This document shows, piece by piece, positions 1 through 8,487 of a stretch of DNA of 36,108 bases (position 1 is its first letter; every line of letters begins with the position of its first letter). Under the pieces are notes generated by a model. It saw only the letters and a program-made list of their open reading frames with translations. It was not told where the DNA came from and made no database searches. A program made the translations under genes and the position numbers. This stretch comes from Lachnospiraceae bacterium (lineage in GTDB: Bacteria > Bacillota > Clostridia > Lachnospirales > Lachnospiraceae): assembly GCA_910575605.1 (NCBI GenBank), contig CAJTEW010000023.1, forward strand, positions 1-36,108. Direction: 5' to 3'.

Positions 1-177
1 CATTAAATCTAAAGAGACTGGTAAAAGCGGTGTAAAAACTGAATTTACCAGCCTGTTTATAACATTTCATAAGATGGTATATAAAATCGGATCTGGAAAA
101 GGGAGTTTGTCAACAGGTCCACTTTGGGATAGTCCCGCATATTGTATCTGTACGCTGTCCTTTTTACCATTTCACTT

Positions 178-771
178 CTATTTTTTTAGTCTACCCTTCT
201 CCAAATTAGGGCTTATAAAATTCTCATATGCATACCTCCACAATTCTTCCGACCCTTCAGCCGTACTTTCATTCCTTTTCATCACCTGATTTAAACGAAC
301 TTCATGCTCTATCCAGCTCTTCCCATCCGTCACGCCATTTAACATAAGAGGCTGTACATGATCCATAGCATGTGCAAACTTTGCCTCCGCAGTCTCTGCC
401 GCCTCGAATTCCTCCCACAGTCCTAGAAGCTTCTCCTTCTGGTCCTTGGGAAGCAGTCCGAATATCCGCGCAGCTGCCTTCTCCTCGCGTTCACGCTTAT
501 CCTTATGGCCTTCCTCGTCATATGCATATGTATCTCCTGCATCAATCTCAACCAAATCGTGGATAAGAAGCATGGTTACCGTTTTCAGTACATCAATCTT
601 CTCGTTTGAATACTCACTTAGCAAAATCGTCATAAGCGCCATATGCCATGCATGCTCCGCATCATTTTCCTTGCGCTTGCCGCCGGTAAGGTAAGTCTGG
701 CGTCCTATAAATTTTTCTTTGTCAACTTCTCTGCAGAAGTCAAACTGCTTGTCAAGTCTGTTTTTTTCCAT
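178..771 (-). CDS. HD-domain 5'-nucleotidase-like phosphohydrolase (YfbR/HDDC2 type)
   Basis: The 197-residue protein carries an HD metal-binding core: His40 in NDAEH, the His71-Asp72 doublet in LLIHDLVEIDAGD, Glu75 and Asp80 just after it, and a distal Asp137 in HAMDHVQP. The EID/AGD stretch after the HD doublet is typical of the YfbR/HDDC2 group of 5'-deoxynucleotidases, which dephosphorylate deoxynucleoside monophosphates in the cytoplasm. That exact substrate is inferred from the family. The start at 771 is chosen over an ATG 15 codons upstream because GGAGGA lies at the right spacing before it. It begins 53 bases after the sensor-kinase gene on the same strand and may be the last gene of that operon, though its role differs. 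Confidence in the HD fold is high, in the substrate moderate. Confidence 0.82.
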   Translation of the reverse strand: MEKNRLDKQFDFCREVDKEKFIGRQTYLTGGKRKENDAEHAWHMALMTILLSEYSNEKIDVLKTVTMLLIHDLVEIDAGDTYAYDEEGHKDKREREEKAAARIFGLLPKDQKEKLLGLWEEFEAAETAEAKFAHAMDHVQPLMLNGVTDGKSWIEHEVRLNQVMKRNESTAEGSEELWRYAYENFISPNLEKGRLKK

Positions 772-824
772 TTTAGTCCTCCCTGATAAAGTATTATTTT
801 TTGAACAAATCATCATATTCTCCT

Positions 825-1745
825 CTATATCCTCACCTCCGAATACATCTTCACATGAAACTGCGTCCCCTTCCCCGGCTCACTTTTTACATATACCATC
901 CCATTTTGCAGCATGATAAGCTGCTTTGACAGCGCAAGCCCAATGCCGACACTGTTCTCAGGAGAATTTTTCCCCTTATAAAACCGTTCAAAAATATGTC
1001 CCAGCTCCTCCGGCTCAATCCCTGTTCCGTTGTCCTTAATATAAATATTGGTAGAGAAATTATTCTTCTCCCCTGTTATCTCAATCCTTCCGCCTTCTCC
1101 TGTATGCTCAAGACTGTTTTTCACAATATTAGAAAATGCTTCGGCCATCCAGCGCCTGTCGCACTCCAGTATAATCTCCTCACCGAGCACTGTTTTTATC
1201 TCAATTGCTCTAAGCTCAGCCATAAGCTCAAAAGGCTCTATAACCTCATAAATTAGCTCCCGCAGCTTTATCCTTTCCTTTTTCATCTGAATCATATCTG
1301 CATCAAGCTTTGACAAAGTTAAAAGACTCTTTACAAGCCATGTCATTCTCTCCATCTGCCGCTCAATATTTGAAGCATAACGGATACGCATCTCTTCCGT
1401 AAGCTCCCGGCTTTTCAATAAGTCTACCATAATCCCCATAGAGGTAAGGGGGGTCTTGAGCTGATGAGAAATATCTGAAAGCATTTTTGCCAGATACTCC
1501 TTTTCCTTCTGAGAAACATCCGTTCTCTCTCTTAGCTGTACCACAAGCTTATAGATTTCACTTGCCAGAATCCCTGCATGGCCTTCTGAGAAATCCTCCG
1601 GCGGCGGCAGGAGCCGGCTGTCCTGTACCTTCATGAGATATTCTGTCAGACAGCTAAGCTCTTTTTCCTTTTTATACCTGACAGTCAGGAAAGCTGCCCA
1701 CTGCACAGTCATTAAAATTACAAGTACAACAATTATCTTTTCCAT
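825..1745 (-). CDS. Sensor histidine kinase, short intramembrane-sensing type
   Basis: The 306-residue kinase has one hydrophobic segment at about residues 3-21 and essentially no extracellular domain. A dimerisation/phosphoacceptor box DISHQLKTPLTS follows, with His94 as the likely phosphorylation site. The HATPase region then shows an N box (NIVKNSLEH), a G1 box (DNGTGI), an F box (FERFYKG) and a G2 box (GIGLALSKQ). It starts on the last base of the response-regulator stop codon (TAATG), so the two are translationally coupled. Lack of a sensor domain next to an ABC transporter is typical of kinases that read transporter activity rather than a ligand, as in BceS-like systems. The signal is inferred to be transporter flux or a cell-envelope-active peptide. 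Confidence 0.93.
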   Translation of the reverse strand: MEKIIVVLVILMTVQWAAFLTVRYKKEKELSCLTEYLMKVQDSRLLPPPEDFSEGHAGILASEIYKLVVQLRERTDVSQKEKEYLAKMLSDISHQLKTPLTSMGIMVDLLKSRELTEEMRIRYASNIERQMERMTWLVKSLLTLSKLDADMIQMKKERIKLRELIYEVIEPFELMAELRAIEIKTVLGEEIILECDRRWMAEAFSNIVKNSLEHTGEGGRIEITGEKNNFSTNIYIKDNGTGIEPEELGHIFERFYKGKNSPENSVGIGLALSKQLIMLQNGMVYVKSEPGKGTQFHVKMYSEVRI

Positions 1746-2422
1746 TATTCCATCCGATATCCTATTCCCCTGACAGTTGTAATAAGAGGTTCTTTTTCCG
1801 AAGCTTTAAGCTTTTTCCTCAGACGCTTTACATAAACACTCAGCGTATTATCATTTACAAATTCACCTACATCATCCCAGATGTTGTTTAAAATCTGCTC
1901 TCTTGTCAAGACACGCCCGCGATTAGAAATAAAAATCATAAGAAGCCGGTATTCCATAGCGGTAAGCTGTACTGCCTCATTTTCGGCATACACACGTCCT
2001 GCTTCTGGATAAACCTTATTTTTCCCCACACTGATAACCGTTTCCTCTTCTGTTCGATGACCGGCCATTCTCCTTAAGACTGCTTTCATACGCGCAGTAA
2101 GCTCCCTGATACGGAAAGGCTTTACGATATAATCATCTGCCCCCAGCTCTAATGCCAGAACTGTATGAATCTCATCTTCACAGGCTGTCAGAAAAAGAAT
2201 AGGCAGATTGCTTTTTTGACGGATTTTCTGGCACACCTGATATCCGTCCCCATCCGGCAGCATAACATCCAAAAGACAAATATCAGGCAGTACATCTTCT
2301 GAAAGAACCGCAAATGCCTCAGCACAACTTTTAGCAGCCGTAACCTCATATCCTTCCTGTCTAAGAGCAATAAAAAGCCCTTCTAATATCAATTCGTCGT
2401 CCTCCACGAGCAGCACTCTCAT
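1745..2422 (-). CDS. OmpR/PhoB-family response regulator
   Basis: The 225-residue protein has a receiver domain at residues 1-115 with the acidic pair in VEDDE, phosphoacceptor Asp52 in CLLDVMLPDGDG, and the conserved Lys in YIVKPFR. A C-terminal winged-helix DNA-binding domain follows (about 125-225), ending in the usual TVRGIGYRME signature. It overlaps the permease stop by four bases (ATGA) and the kinase start by one base, so permease, regulator and kinase are a single translational unit. It most likely controls the promoter of its own ABC transporter operon. No operator is identifiable from this window. Confidence 0.95.
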   Translation of the reverse strand: MRVLLVEDDELILEGLFIALRQEGYEVTAAKSCAEAFAVLSEDVLPDICLLDVMLPDGDGYQVCQKIRQKSNLPILFLTACEDEIHTVLALELGADDYIVKPFRIRELTARMKAVLRRMAGHRTEEETVISVGKNKVYPEAGRVYAENEAVQLTAMEYRLLMIFISNRGRVLTREQILNNIWDDVGEFVNDNTLSVYVKRLRKKLKASEKEPLITTVRGIGYRME

Positions 2423-5193
2423 ACCATGAACACCGTCCTCAAATCATAATTCTTTTCTCTAGTGTAATGATACAGCATAAATCCAAAAATAGCAATTACA
2501 TCAAGAACCGCTGCCATCAAGTAAATTCCCCACGGGAAGTCCGCCTGAACATATCCAAATCGATTAATCAGGCACTTTTTTACTCCCAAAATAAGAGGAG
2601 TCCCTATAAAAACTGTCCAGATACAGCTCCTGGCTAGAATATATCCTGCCTCATATAACAGCATTCTCCTAATCTGCCTCTGTGTCATTCCCACTGATAC
2701 AAGCATAGCAAAATACACCTTTTGCTCCACAATCCATCCATGAATCGAGTTATACAAATTCAAAAGGCAGATAATAGATGTAAGCAAAATAAAACATATC
2801 AGCAAAATGAGTATAATACTGTTTATTGCCTTCGGAAGCGTCTCACTGGCTTTCACTTCCCCCAATATAAGACCTGAGTTCTCCTCCTCTGCAAGCATGC
2901 CAAGCTTACTTAACAGTCCCGTATCCTTTCCATTCATATGCAGATATAAAGTGTGCTCCAATCCGTAGGAGTCCTCCGGATTTCCGTGATTTCTCATAAT
3001 TTCTTCTATCTGGCTGCCCGTTTCCAGACTAATAATTACCCACAATGTCTCCGAATGAAAGGAAAAATAACCTTCAAGCTGTTCATTATCTGCGTAACCT
3101 GCAATACATAAGGGAAACTCTACCTGGCGGTCCTCATCTGGCGAATATACCGTCAGCGGAATACTCTCGCCTTTTTTTAAGTCTGTCATCTGCCCAATCT
3201 CATAAAACTCATATTTTTCTGCCTCCATGCCATATACTCTCCAGTTTTCTGTCGAAACCTCGCCGCTTTGTACAACAATTGCCGGAGGGATGTCTGTATC
3301 CTTAAGAAGCTCTATATCTGTATCCGACGCCTCTGCAATCTCCTCAAATATTTCTTCATCAACTGCAATAAAGTTCATAACTGCCGTACCTTCACCGGAC
3401 ATTTCCCTAAACTCTTCCTCCGAAAGCTCTCTGTGATAATACAGATTATATACCCTGTGAAGGGCCTTCTGGTATTCTCTGCTTAACACCTTTTTCGGAA
3501 TATTACCGATAAACATTCCTGTATATTCCTCACACACTTTCTTAACACCTGTGTCGGACATAATTTCTTTTTTCATCTCTCTGTATTTTTCAAGATTCCC
3601 CCCATATTCCGTCACAAAATAATCCCAGCCGTCATGTTCTATATTAATGGTATTTGTGTCCACCATCCGGTAATAAATAAGCTTTGTCACAAGCTGGCCT
3701 GAGGACAGCACAACAGTCAGTATTATCATAAAAAGCGCCGCTGCCCGGACCATTCCTCTTGTTTTTCTTCTCTGATATTTCAGAGAATTATCTGCTAGCA
3801 TTTTCTCTGCACTTGTATTAAGGTAATTCTTTTTCCTCCGTCTTAAGGCTTCTCCTCCTTTTTCCAGATTCCCCCGGATACATTCAACAGGACCTATTCT
3901 GCTTATTTTCACTGCCGGCAGCAGCGCAGACAAAAATACTGTCAGCCCGCTTCCTATAGTAATAAACAGAAGTATTTTCCACGAAATCACAAGATGTACC
4001 GGAAGTCTTTCTGGAAGAACTGCCCAGACTGACGTAAGGGAATAGATAAAGGGCAGAAGTAGATGCATCCCCAAAAAAATCATCAGTAAGCCGGCCAGAA
4101 TTCCAAGGGGCAGCGCCGGAAGGAAGAGTGAAAAGGCTTCAAAATAAACGCTGCTCCTCTTCTGCCTTCCTGTTGCTCCTACAGAGCACAGCATCCCCAG
4201 ATACCGGCTTCTTTCTTCAAAAGAAATATTAAACACATTATAAATCAAAATTATTGCTGCAGTTACAATAACTGCCAGAAAAAACACTGTCATAACCTGC
4301 GTAATAAAATTTACAACAGAGTCCGAAGAATCCCCTGAAAAAGAAAGGACATAATTATTAAGCTCTACTTCTCTATCCCCGGCTATTTTCCTGAAATCCT
4401 CATACAGATCACCCTTTACAGACTTTAAATCCATAATTCCCATAACATTTACTGATCCATCCCATTTCTCATCATAGCATGTAAATGCCATATATCCTGC
4501 TGCTCCTTCCTGCTCAAAAACAGGGCTCTCTATAATTCCTGCTACTGTAAGCTCTTCCCTTTTTCCCGTATAGCTTTTATCCACACGAAAGCTGTTATTT
4601 TCTTCATAAAAGGGAAACTCCTGAGAGACCTTTTTTGTCTCTCCATATTCCAGCTTCAAACTAGAAAAAGGAAAGATACTAGTGACCCCTTCCTGAATTC
4701 CTGTAACTGTCCTCTCAAAATATTCCGCCTCAAAAGTATCTCCAACCGAAACCTTAGCGCCCTCTTCTATTGCTTTCTGACTAATAACAATTTCACCCTT
4801 TTTTTCAGGCAGCCTTCCCTCTTTAAGAGTGATATTCATCCAGTCAAAGAGAGGAGCTTCATAGGATTTCACAAACAGATAGGGTCTCTCTGGATTCTCT
4901 GATGCAGAAAATCTGGTAAATCCATAATCTACCGACCTTCCTGTCTCCTTTACATACCCAAGTTCCTCTATCTTCTTAAGCTCATTCTCTGTCATGTTAT
5001 ACATACTGACATGCCATTTGCCCTTAACCTGTGAACCTACATTCTGAAGATAGTTTACTGCCGTCTCCCTCCCTGAAAATACACAGGTCAATAAAAGTAC
5101 CATTAAAAAAATTCCAAGAAATGTGATACAGGTTCTTCTTTTATTCATCTTCATATGTTTCCAAGTCACTTTATATACAACCGCATTTCTCAT
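2419..5193 (-). CDS. ABC transporter permease with two FtsX domains
   Basis: The 924-residue membrane protein has an N-terminal membrane segment at about 23-41, a large extracytoplasmic region to about 295, and a cluster of three membrane helices between about 299 and 435. A second N-terminal-type helix at about 485-503 is followed by a second extracytoplasmic region and three C-terminal helices (about 785-905). This is a tandem FtsX/MacB_PCD layout, as in permeases that pair with LolD/MacB-like ATPases. They move peptides or lipids or transmit force rather than import solutes. Start and stop both overlap the neighbours by four bases. With its ATPase and the two-component pair it forms a likely peptide-antibiotic detoxification or envelope-stress module. 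The two large ectodomains differ from classic BceB, which has one. Confidence 0.9.
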   Translation of the reverse strand: MRNAVVYKVTWKHMKMNKRRTCITFLGIFLMVLLLTCVFSGRETAVNYLQNVGSQVKGKWHVSMYNMTENELKKIEELGYVKETGRSVDYGFTRFSASENPERPYLFVKSYEAPLFDWMNITLKEGRLPEKKGEIVISQKAIEEGAKVSVGDTFEAEYFERTVTGIQEGVTSIFPFSSLKLEYGETKKVSQEFPFYEENNSFRVDKSYTGKREELTVAGIIESPVFEQEGAAGYMAFTCYDEKWDGSVNVMGIMDLKSVKGDLYEDFRKIAGDREVELNNYVLSFSGDSSDSVVNFITQVMTVFFLAVIVTAAIILIYNVFNISFEERSRYLGMLCSVGATGRQKRSSVYFEAFSLFLPALPLGILAGLLMIFLGMHLLLPFIYSLTSVWAVLPERLPVHLVISWKILLFITIGSGLTVFLSALLPAVKISRIGPVECIRGNLEKGGEALRRRKKNYLNTSAEKMLADNSLKYQRRKTRGMVRAAALFMIILTVVLSSGQLVTKLIYYRMVDTNTINIEHDGWDYFVTEYGGNLEKYREMKKEIMSDTGVKKVCEEYTGMFIGNIPKKVLSREYQKALHRVYNLYYHRELSEEEFREMSGEGTAVMNFIAVDEEIFEEIAEASDTDIELLKDTDIPPAIVVQSGEVSTENWRVYGMEAEKYEFYEIGQMTDLKKGESIPLTVYSPDEDRQVEFPLCIAGYADNEQLEGYFSFHSETLWVIISLETGSQIEEIMRNHGNPEDSYGLEHTLYLHMNGKDTGLLSKLGMLAEEENSGLILGEVKASETLPKAINSIILILLICFILLTSIICLLNLYNSIHGWIVEQKVYFAMLVSVGMTQRQIRRMLLYEAGYILARSCIWTVFIGTPLILGVKKCLINRFGYVQADFPWGIYLMAAVLDVIAIFGFMLYHYTREKNYDLRTVFMV

Positions 5194-5891
5194 AGAACAT
5201 CACCTCCCAGACTTCGGATTCTCTCATCCCTGGTGATTTCTCCGTCCTCAATACACAACATCCTGTCTGCCTGCAGCGCAATATTTTCATCATGCGTAAT
5301 CAGAAGCAGTGTCTGCTTCCACGTCCGGTTTGCCTCCTTTAACAGTCTTACAATCTCTGCACCTGTACTCCTGTCAAGATTCCCTGTAGGCTCATCTGCC
5401 AGAAGAATTGCAGGGCGGTTATAAAGTGCTCTTGCAATAGATACTCTCTGCTGCTGTCCTCCGGATAACTGTCCCGGAAGGTGCCTCCTTCTGTCTGAAA
5501 GTCCCATTTCGTCCACTATCGTATTAAGCCGCTCCCTGTCTAATTTCCTCCCGTCCAGCAGATGCGGCAGACCGATATTTTCGTCCACATTGAGCATGGG
5601 AAGCAGATTATAAAACTGATAAATAAGCCCAATCTGTCTACGTCTAAAAATTGCAAGCTTATCCTCCTTTAAGCCGTGGATATCTGTCCCGTCAATATAT
5701 ACTTTTCCGCAGGTCGGCTTATCAACACCGCCCATAATATGAAGAAGCGTGGATTTCCCGCTTCCTGACGGTCCGACAATGGACACAAACTCCCCTTTTT
5801 CCACAGAAAATGAAAGATTCCTTAAGGCGTGGGTCCGTATAGTGCCCTCCCCATATATCTTCGATAAATTCTCACATCTTAAAATCTCCAT
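5190..5891 (-). CDS. ABC transporter ATP-binding protein (LolD/MacB/BceA type)
   Basis: The 233-residue ATPase shows Walker A GPSGSGKST, a Q-loop in YQFYNLLP, the signature LSGGQQQRV, and Walker B followed by the hallmark LADEPTGNLD of the MacB/LolD/BceA subfamily. An H-loop is visible in LITHDENIA. The start at 5891 is preferred to an in-frame ATG 13 codons upstream because GGAGGTG sits at good spacing before it. It is the first gene of the operon and its stop overlaps the permease start by four bases. It powers the FtsX-type permease at the cytoplasmic face of the membrane. Confidence 0.95.
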   Translation of the reverse strand: MEILRCENLSKIYGEGTIRTHALRNLSFSVEKGEFVSIVGPSGSGKSTLLHIMGGVDKPTCGKVYIDGTDIHGLKEDKLAIFRRRQIGLIYQFYNLLPMLNVDENIGLPHLLDGRKLDRERLNTIVDEMGLSDRRRHLPGQLSGGQQQRVSIARALYNRPAILLADEPTGNLDRSTGAEIVRLLKEANRTWKQTLLLITHDENIALQADRMLCIEDGEITRDERIRSLGGDVL

Positions 5892-6016
5892 GATACACCT
5901 CCGCTTTCTGGGCATGACGCAGACTGACATGCCTTTTGTATTTTTCCCTCTTAAAATAGAAATTATAATGTTATATCTAGCATATCATGGCCTGGTGACG
6001 CTGCCGTGAATTCTAA

Positions 6017-6034
6017 AGTGACAGTTTTGTCACT
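6017..6034 (-). terminator. Short hairpin overlapping the glucanase stop codon
   Basis: AGTGACA and TGTCACT form a perfect 7-bp stem with a 4-base loop, and the TGA stop of the GH5 gene lies inside the stem. The T tract after it on the minus strand is poor (TTTAGA), so this may be a weak terminator or only an mRNA 3'-end structure. It separates the glucanase gene from the ABC/two-component operon that follows. Confidence 0.3.
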
Positions 6035-7253
6035 GTGTATCGGCATCCCAGCTGTTCTTAATCCCTGTCGTAACTTTCATGTCTCCATTGTCCAACACTG
6101 CTTTATTCTCTGCCGGCAGTGCCTGCGGCAGGTTCTGCCCACTTTCCTTCGCAGATGATTTTTCTCCTGTCAGCGTACGGTACAGCCATTTTCCAGAATC
6201 ACTGATGTCCTCCTCTATAAACCCGCTTGTTTTGCTGCAGGAGCTCTTAAATATAGCTGAAGTTTCCTCCTTATTTGACAGATTCCATGCCACATAGCTG
6301 ATTCCAAGACTATCAAGCATCTCCGTCCACAAATCTGCCTGTGCCTCGTCAATAGCACCATTCCCGCTGGCGTCACAGATTCCATATTCCGATACAAAGA
6401 CAGGAAGGCCTCCATCTACTGCAGACAAAAGCCTTGCCCGCAGGTCATCTGTGTGGGTTGCCGCATAAAAATGAAGTGTATACATAAGATTGTCATATCC
6501 TGTAACCGGGTCAGCGGCCGCCTCATCTACAAACTGGGACCAGTTGGGTGTACCTATGAGAATCACTGCATCAGAGTCATTCTTACGGATTACTCCTGCC
6601 ACCTCTTCGGCATAGGACTTAATCTCACTCCACCCCGTACCTCCGTTAGGCTCATTGCAAATCTCATATAAAACATGCTCCGCGTCTGCATATTCTGCTG
6701 ACATTTCCTCAAAAAAAGCCTTCGCTTCATCAATATATATATTTGGATTGTTGTCTGATAGAATATGCCAGTCAATAATTACATACATATCCTGCGCAAG
6801 TGCATATTTTACTCCGTCATGTATAAGTCCTTTTAAATATTCCTTGTCCCCGTCTGTACAATAACCGCCGGATTCCGCTGTATACATGGCAAGGCGGATT
6901 ACATTTGCATTCCATTTCTCATGAAGCTCTTTAAAGCATTCCTCGTTTACATAGCCGGGAAACCACGCAAGGCCGTGGGTGCTGATCCCCCTAAGCTGTA
7001 CTGGCCGGCCATCACTGCCTGTAAGCTGTGTGCCTTCCACATGAAGGGCGCCTGTAACAGACGGGACCGCGGTTTTCTCTTGGCCGTCTTTTGTCTCCTT
7101 TTGTAGGTCCTCTGTTTCCGCTTCCGTCTTTAGCTCCTTTTCCGGTTCCCCTAAAGGAGTCTCCTTCTCCTGATTTTTTTTACATCCCTGCAGACAGCAG
7201 GCTGCTATTATTAAAACAATTATAAAACAGATGCTCGCTTTTTTCCTTTTCAT
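6030..7253 (-). CDS. GH5-family endoglucanase-like lipoprotein
   Basis: The 407-residue protein starts with a lipoprotein signal peptide ending in lipobox LQGC (Cys24), then an acidic, Lys/Glu-rich linker to about residue 62. The catalytic (beta/alpha)8 domain spans about 68-365. ICNEPNGG carries the acid/base Glu201 and VFVSEYG carries the nucleophile Glu289. VIRLAMY, the IIDWH motif and the late VAWNLSNK (Trp at the substrate site) also fit GH5, probably the cellulase-like subfamily 2. The enzyme would be anchored outside the membrane and cleave beta-1,4-glucan or a related polysaccharide. AGGAG precedes the start. It lies 34 bases after the HD phosphohydrolase gene, so the two are probably co-transcribed. 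The C-terminal tail after about 365 has no recognisable carbohydrate-binding module. Confidence 0.88.
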   Translation of the reverse strand: MKRKKASICFIIVLIIAACCLQGCKKNQEKETPLGEPEKELKTEAETEDLQKETKDGQEKTAVPSVTGALHVEGTQLTGSDGRPVQLRGISTHGLAWFPGYVNEECFKELHEKWNANVIRLAMYTAESGGYCTDGDKEYLKGLIHDGVKYALAQDMYVIIDWHILSDNNPNIYIDEAKAFFEEMSAEYADAEHVLYEICNEPNGGTGWSEIKSYAEEVAGVIRKNDSDAVILIGTPNWSQFVDEAAADPVTGYDNLMYTLHFYAATHTDDLRARLLSAVDGGLPVFVSEYGICDASGNGAIDEAQADLWTEMLDSLGISYVAWNLSNKEETSAIFKSSCSKTSGFIEEDISDSGKWLYRTLTGEKSSAKESGQNLPQALPAENKAVLDNGDMKVTTGIKNSWDADTQ

Positions 7254-7287
7254 TTCCCTGTCTCCTATACTTTCCTATATCATTATA

Positions 7288-8061
7288 CTATTTGTTTTCC
7301 ACAGTCTCCCTGACAAAAGCATTCAACATCTTCCTCACCGTGTCCATTCTTTTCTTTGTCTCCTGATTTGAATAAGGAATCCGGTCAATCAGCCGGTTTA
7401 CATAATTTTTCTCCCGTATGATATCTAATGTCTCTCTGAAATTAATGTCAAAAAAGTATGCCAGATAGGAAAGCCAGTAATCCATCTTTGTCCTGCGAAG
7501 CGATGACAATATAGATTCTTTTTTTAAAAATTGTTCCATTACTTCTGTACTGATTTCTGTCCTTCCGACCTCCCTGGCCGTCACTCCCAGCATTGTTTCA
7601 ACTGCATCCTCTAACTTCACTCTGCAGTTATCCAGCTTATCTGCGTCCCTGATAAGCCTTGCGTGAAGAAGCATGTGTTCATGGGAGATACCTTCCAGCT
7701 TAAAATCACTGTGCCTCTCTATGGCGGTACGGATGACAGAATCCCACCTGTCCTCTTTTATAAATATACGTATCATTCCCTCTTTAAAAAGAATCTCTGC
7801 CCCAAATGCCGCATGGTCCATTGTATCCGGCTCAAAGCTGTCATAGCGCTTGAGCTGTTCAAATCTCCCAATATCATGCAGTAAACCGATAAGCCCGGCA
7901 AGCTCTCTTTCTTCCTTAGTAAGTCCAATACGTCCGGCAAGCTCGAGAATACAGTCCACGACTCCATAAGTATGTATAATTTTCAGCTTTACCTTATCAT
8001 CTTCTCTGTCATAATTATCAAGATACAGCTCAAACTGCTGTTTTGCATATTGTAAGTTCAT
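7288..8061 (-). CDS. HD-domain phosphohydrolase
   Basis: The 257-residue protein has a full HD-superfamily metal set: His30 in IIHTYGV, His62-Asp63 in GLLHDIGRFEQ, His83 in MDHAAFG, His117 in IERHSDF, and Asp139/Asp141 in IRDADKLDN. Proteins of this shape are common in Firmicutes and are predicted phosphohydrolases, but no natural substrate is recognisable from sequence. It is divergent from the 8161 gene, sharing an intergenic region of about 100 bases, and lies upstream of the glucanase lipoprotein on the same strand. Confidence 0.8.
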   Translation of the reverse strand: MNLQYAKQQFELYLDNYDREDDKVKLKIIHTYGVVDCILELAGRIGLTKEERELAGLIGLLHDIGRFEQLKRYDSFEPDTMDHAAFGAEILFKEGMIRIFIKEDRWDSVIRTAIERHSDFKLEGISHEHMLLHARLIRDADKLDNCRVKLEDAVETMLGVTAREVGRTEISTEVMEQFLKKESILSSLRRTKMDYWLSYLAYFFDINFRETLDIIREKNYVNRLIDRIPYSNQETKKRMDTVRKMLNAFVRETVENK

Positions 8062-8093
8062 ATTTTTCTCCCTGCTTTATTTACCTCAAATTT

Positions 8094-8123
8094 TTGACTA
8101 TCTCTGTGGAACTATAGTATAAT
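8094..8123 (+). promoter_or_regulatory. Sigma-A type promoter for the 8161 gene
   Basis: A -35 box TTGACT (8094-8099) and a perfect -10 box TATAAT (8118-8123) are separated by 18 bases. The predicted transcript start lies about 30 bases before the 8161 start codon, which has AAAGGAGG upstream. Confidence 0.7.
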
Positions 8124-8160
8124 ACGATTAAGACTATTATGTAAAGGAGGGTAAAGCCCT

Positions 8161-8403
8161 ATGAATATGAACTTTAACCAGCTTGCCATGCTGCAGCAGT
8201 TAAAAGCAGGTATAGACCGTTTCCAGCTTAACCACCCCAAATTTCCTTTATTTTTAAAAGCTGTATCCCAGGAGGCACTTCACGAAGGAACACTGATTGA
8301 AATAAATGTCACCACAGCCGATGGAAAAACCTACTGTTCTAATTTAAGGTTAAAATCTGACGATATGGAATTTATTGATTCACTAAAATCCATGAATTCC
8401 TGA
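8161..8403 (+). CDS. Small conserved-type protein of unknown function
   Basis: The 80-residue soluble protein has no signal peptide and no catalytic motif I recognise. An N-terminal helical part (LAMLQQLKAGIDRF) is followed by a short beta-rich part (TLIEINVTTADGKTYCSNLRL). A strong promoter and an AAAGGAGG ribosome site support it as a real gene. It stands alone, with purC 84 bases downstream under its own promoter. I do not assign a function. Confidence 0.65.
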   Translation: MNMNFNQLAMLQQLKAGIDRFQLNHPKFPLFLKAVSQEALHEGTLIEINVTTADGKTYCSNLRLKSDDMEFIDSLKSMNS

Positions 8404-8418
8404 AACTGTATTGCTTTT

Positions 8419-8447
8419 TTGTCCAAAATCTGTTTATCTATTATTAT
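8419..8447 (+). promoter_or_regulatory. Probable promoter of purC
   Basis: TTGTCC (8419-8424) and TATTAT (8442-8447) are spaced by 17 bases, giving a predicted start about 35 bases before the purC start codon. No purine riboswitch or PurR-box-like structure is apparent in the short leader. Confidence 0.45.
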
Positions 8448-8487
8448 AGAACATTTTATAAAATAAAACTTAAGAGAGGTAAGTAAA

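Noticed and set aside
18-52. Hairpin CTGGTAAA/TTTACCAG at the window start
   Set aside because: The loop is 18 bases and the T tract is weak; the upstream gene it might serve is not in the window.
5932-6029. Promoter of the ABC/two-component operon
   Set aside because: A TATAAT is present on the minus strand but no acceptable -35 box lies at 16-18 bases, so it was not listed.
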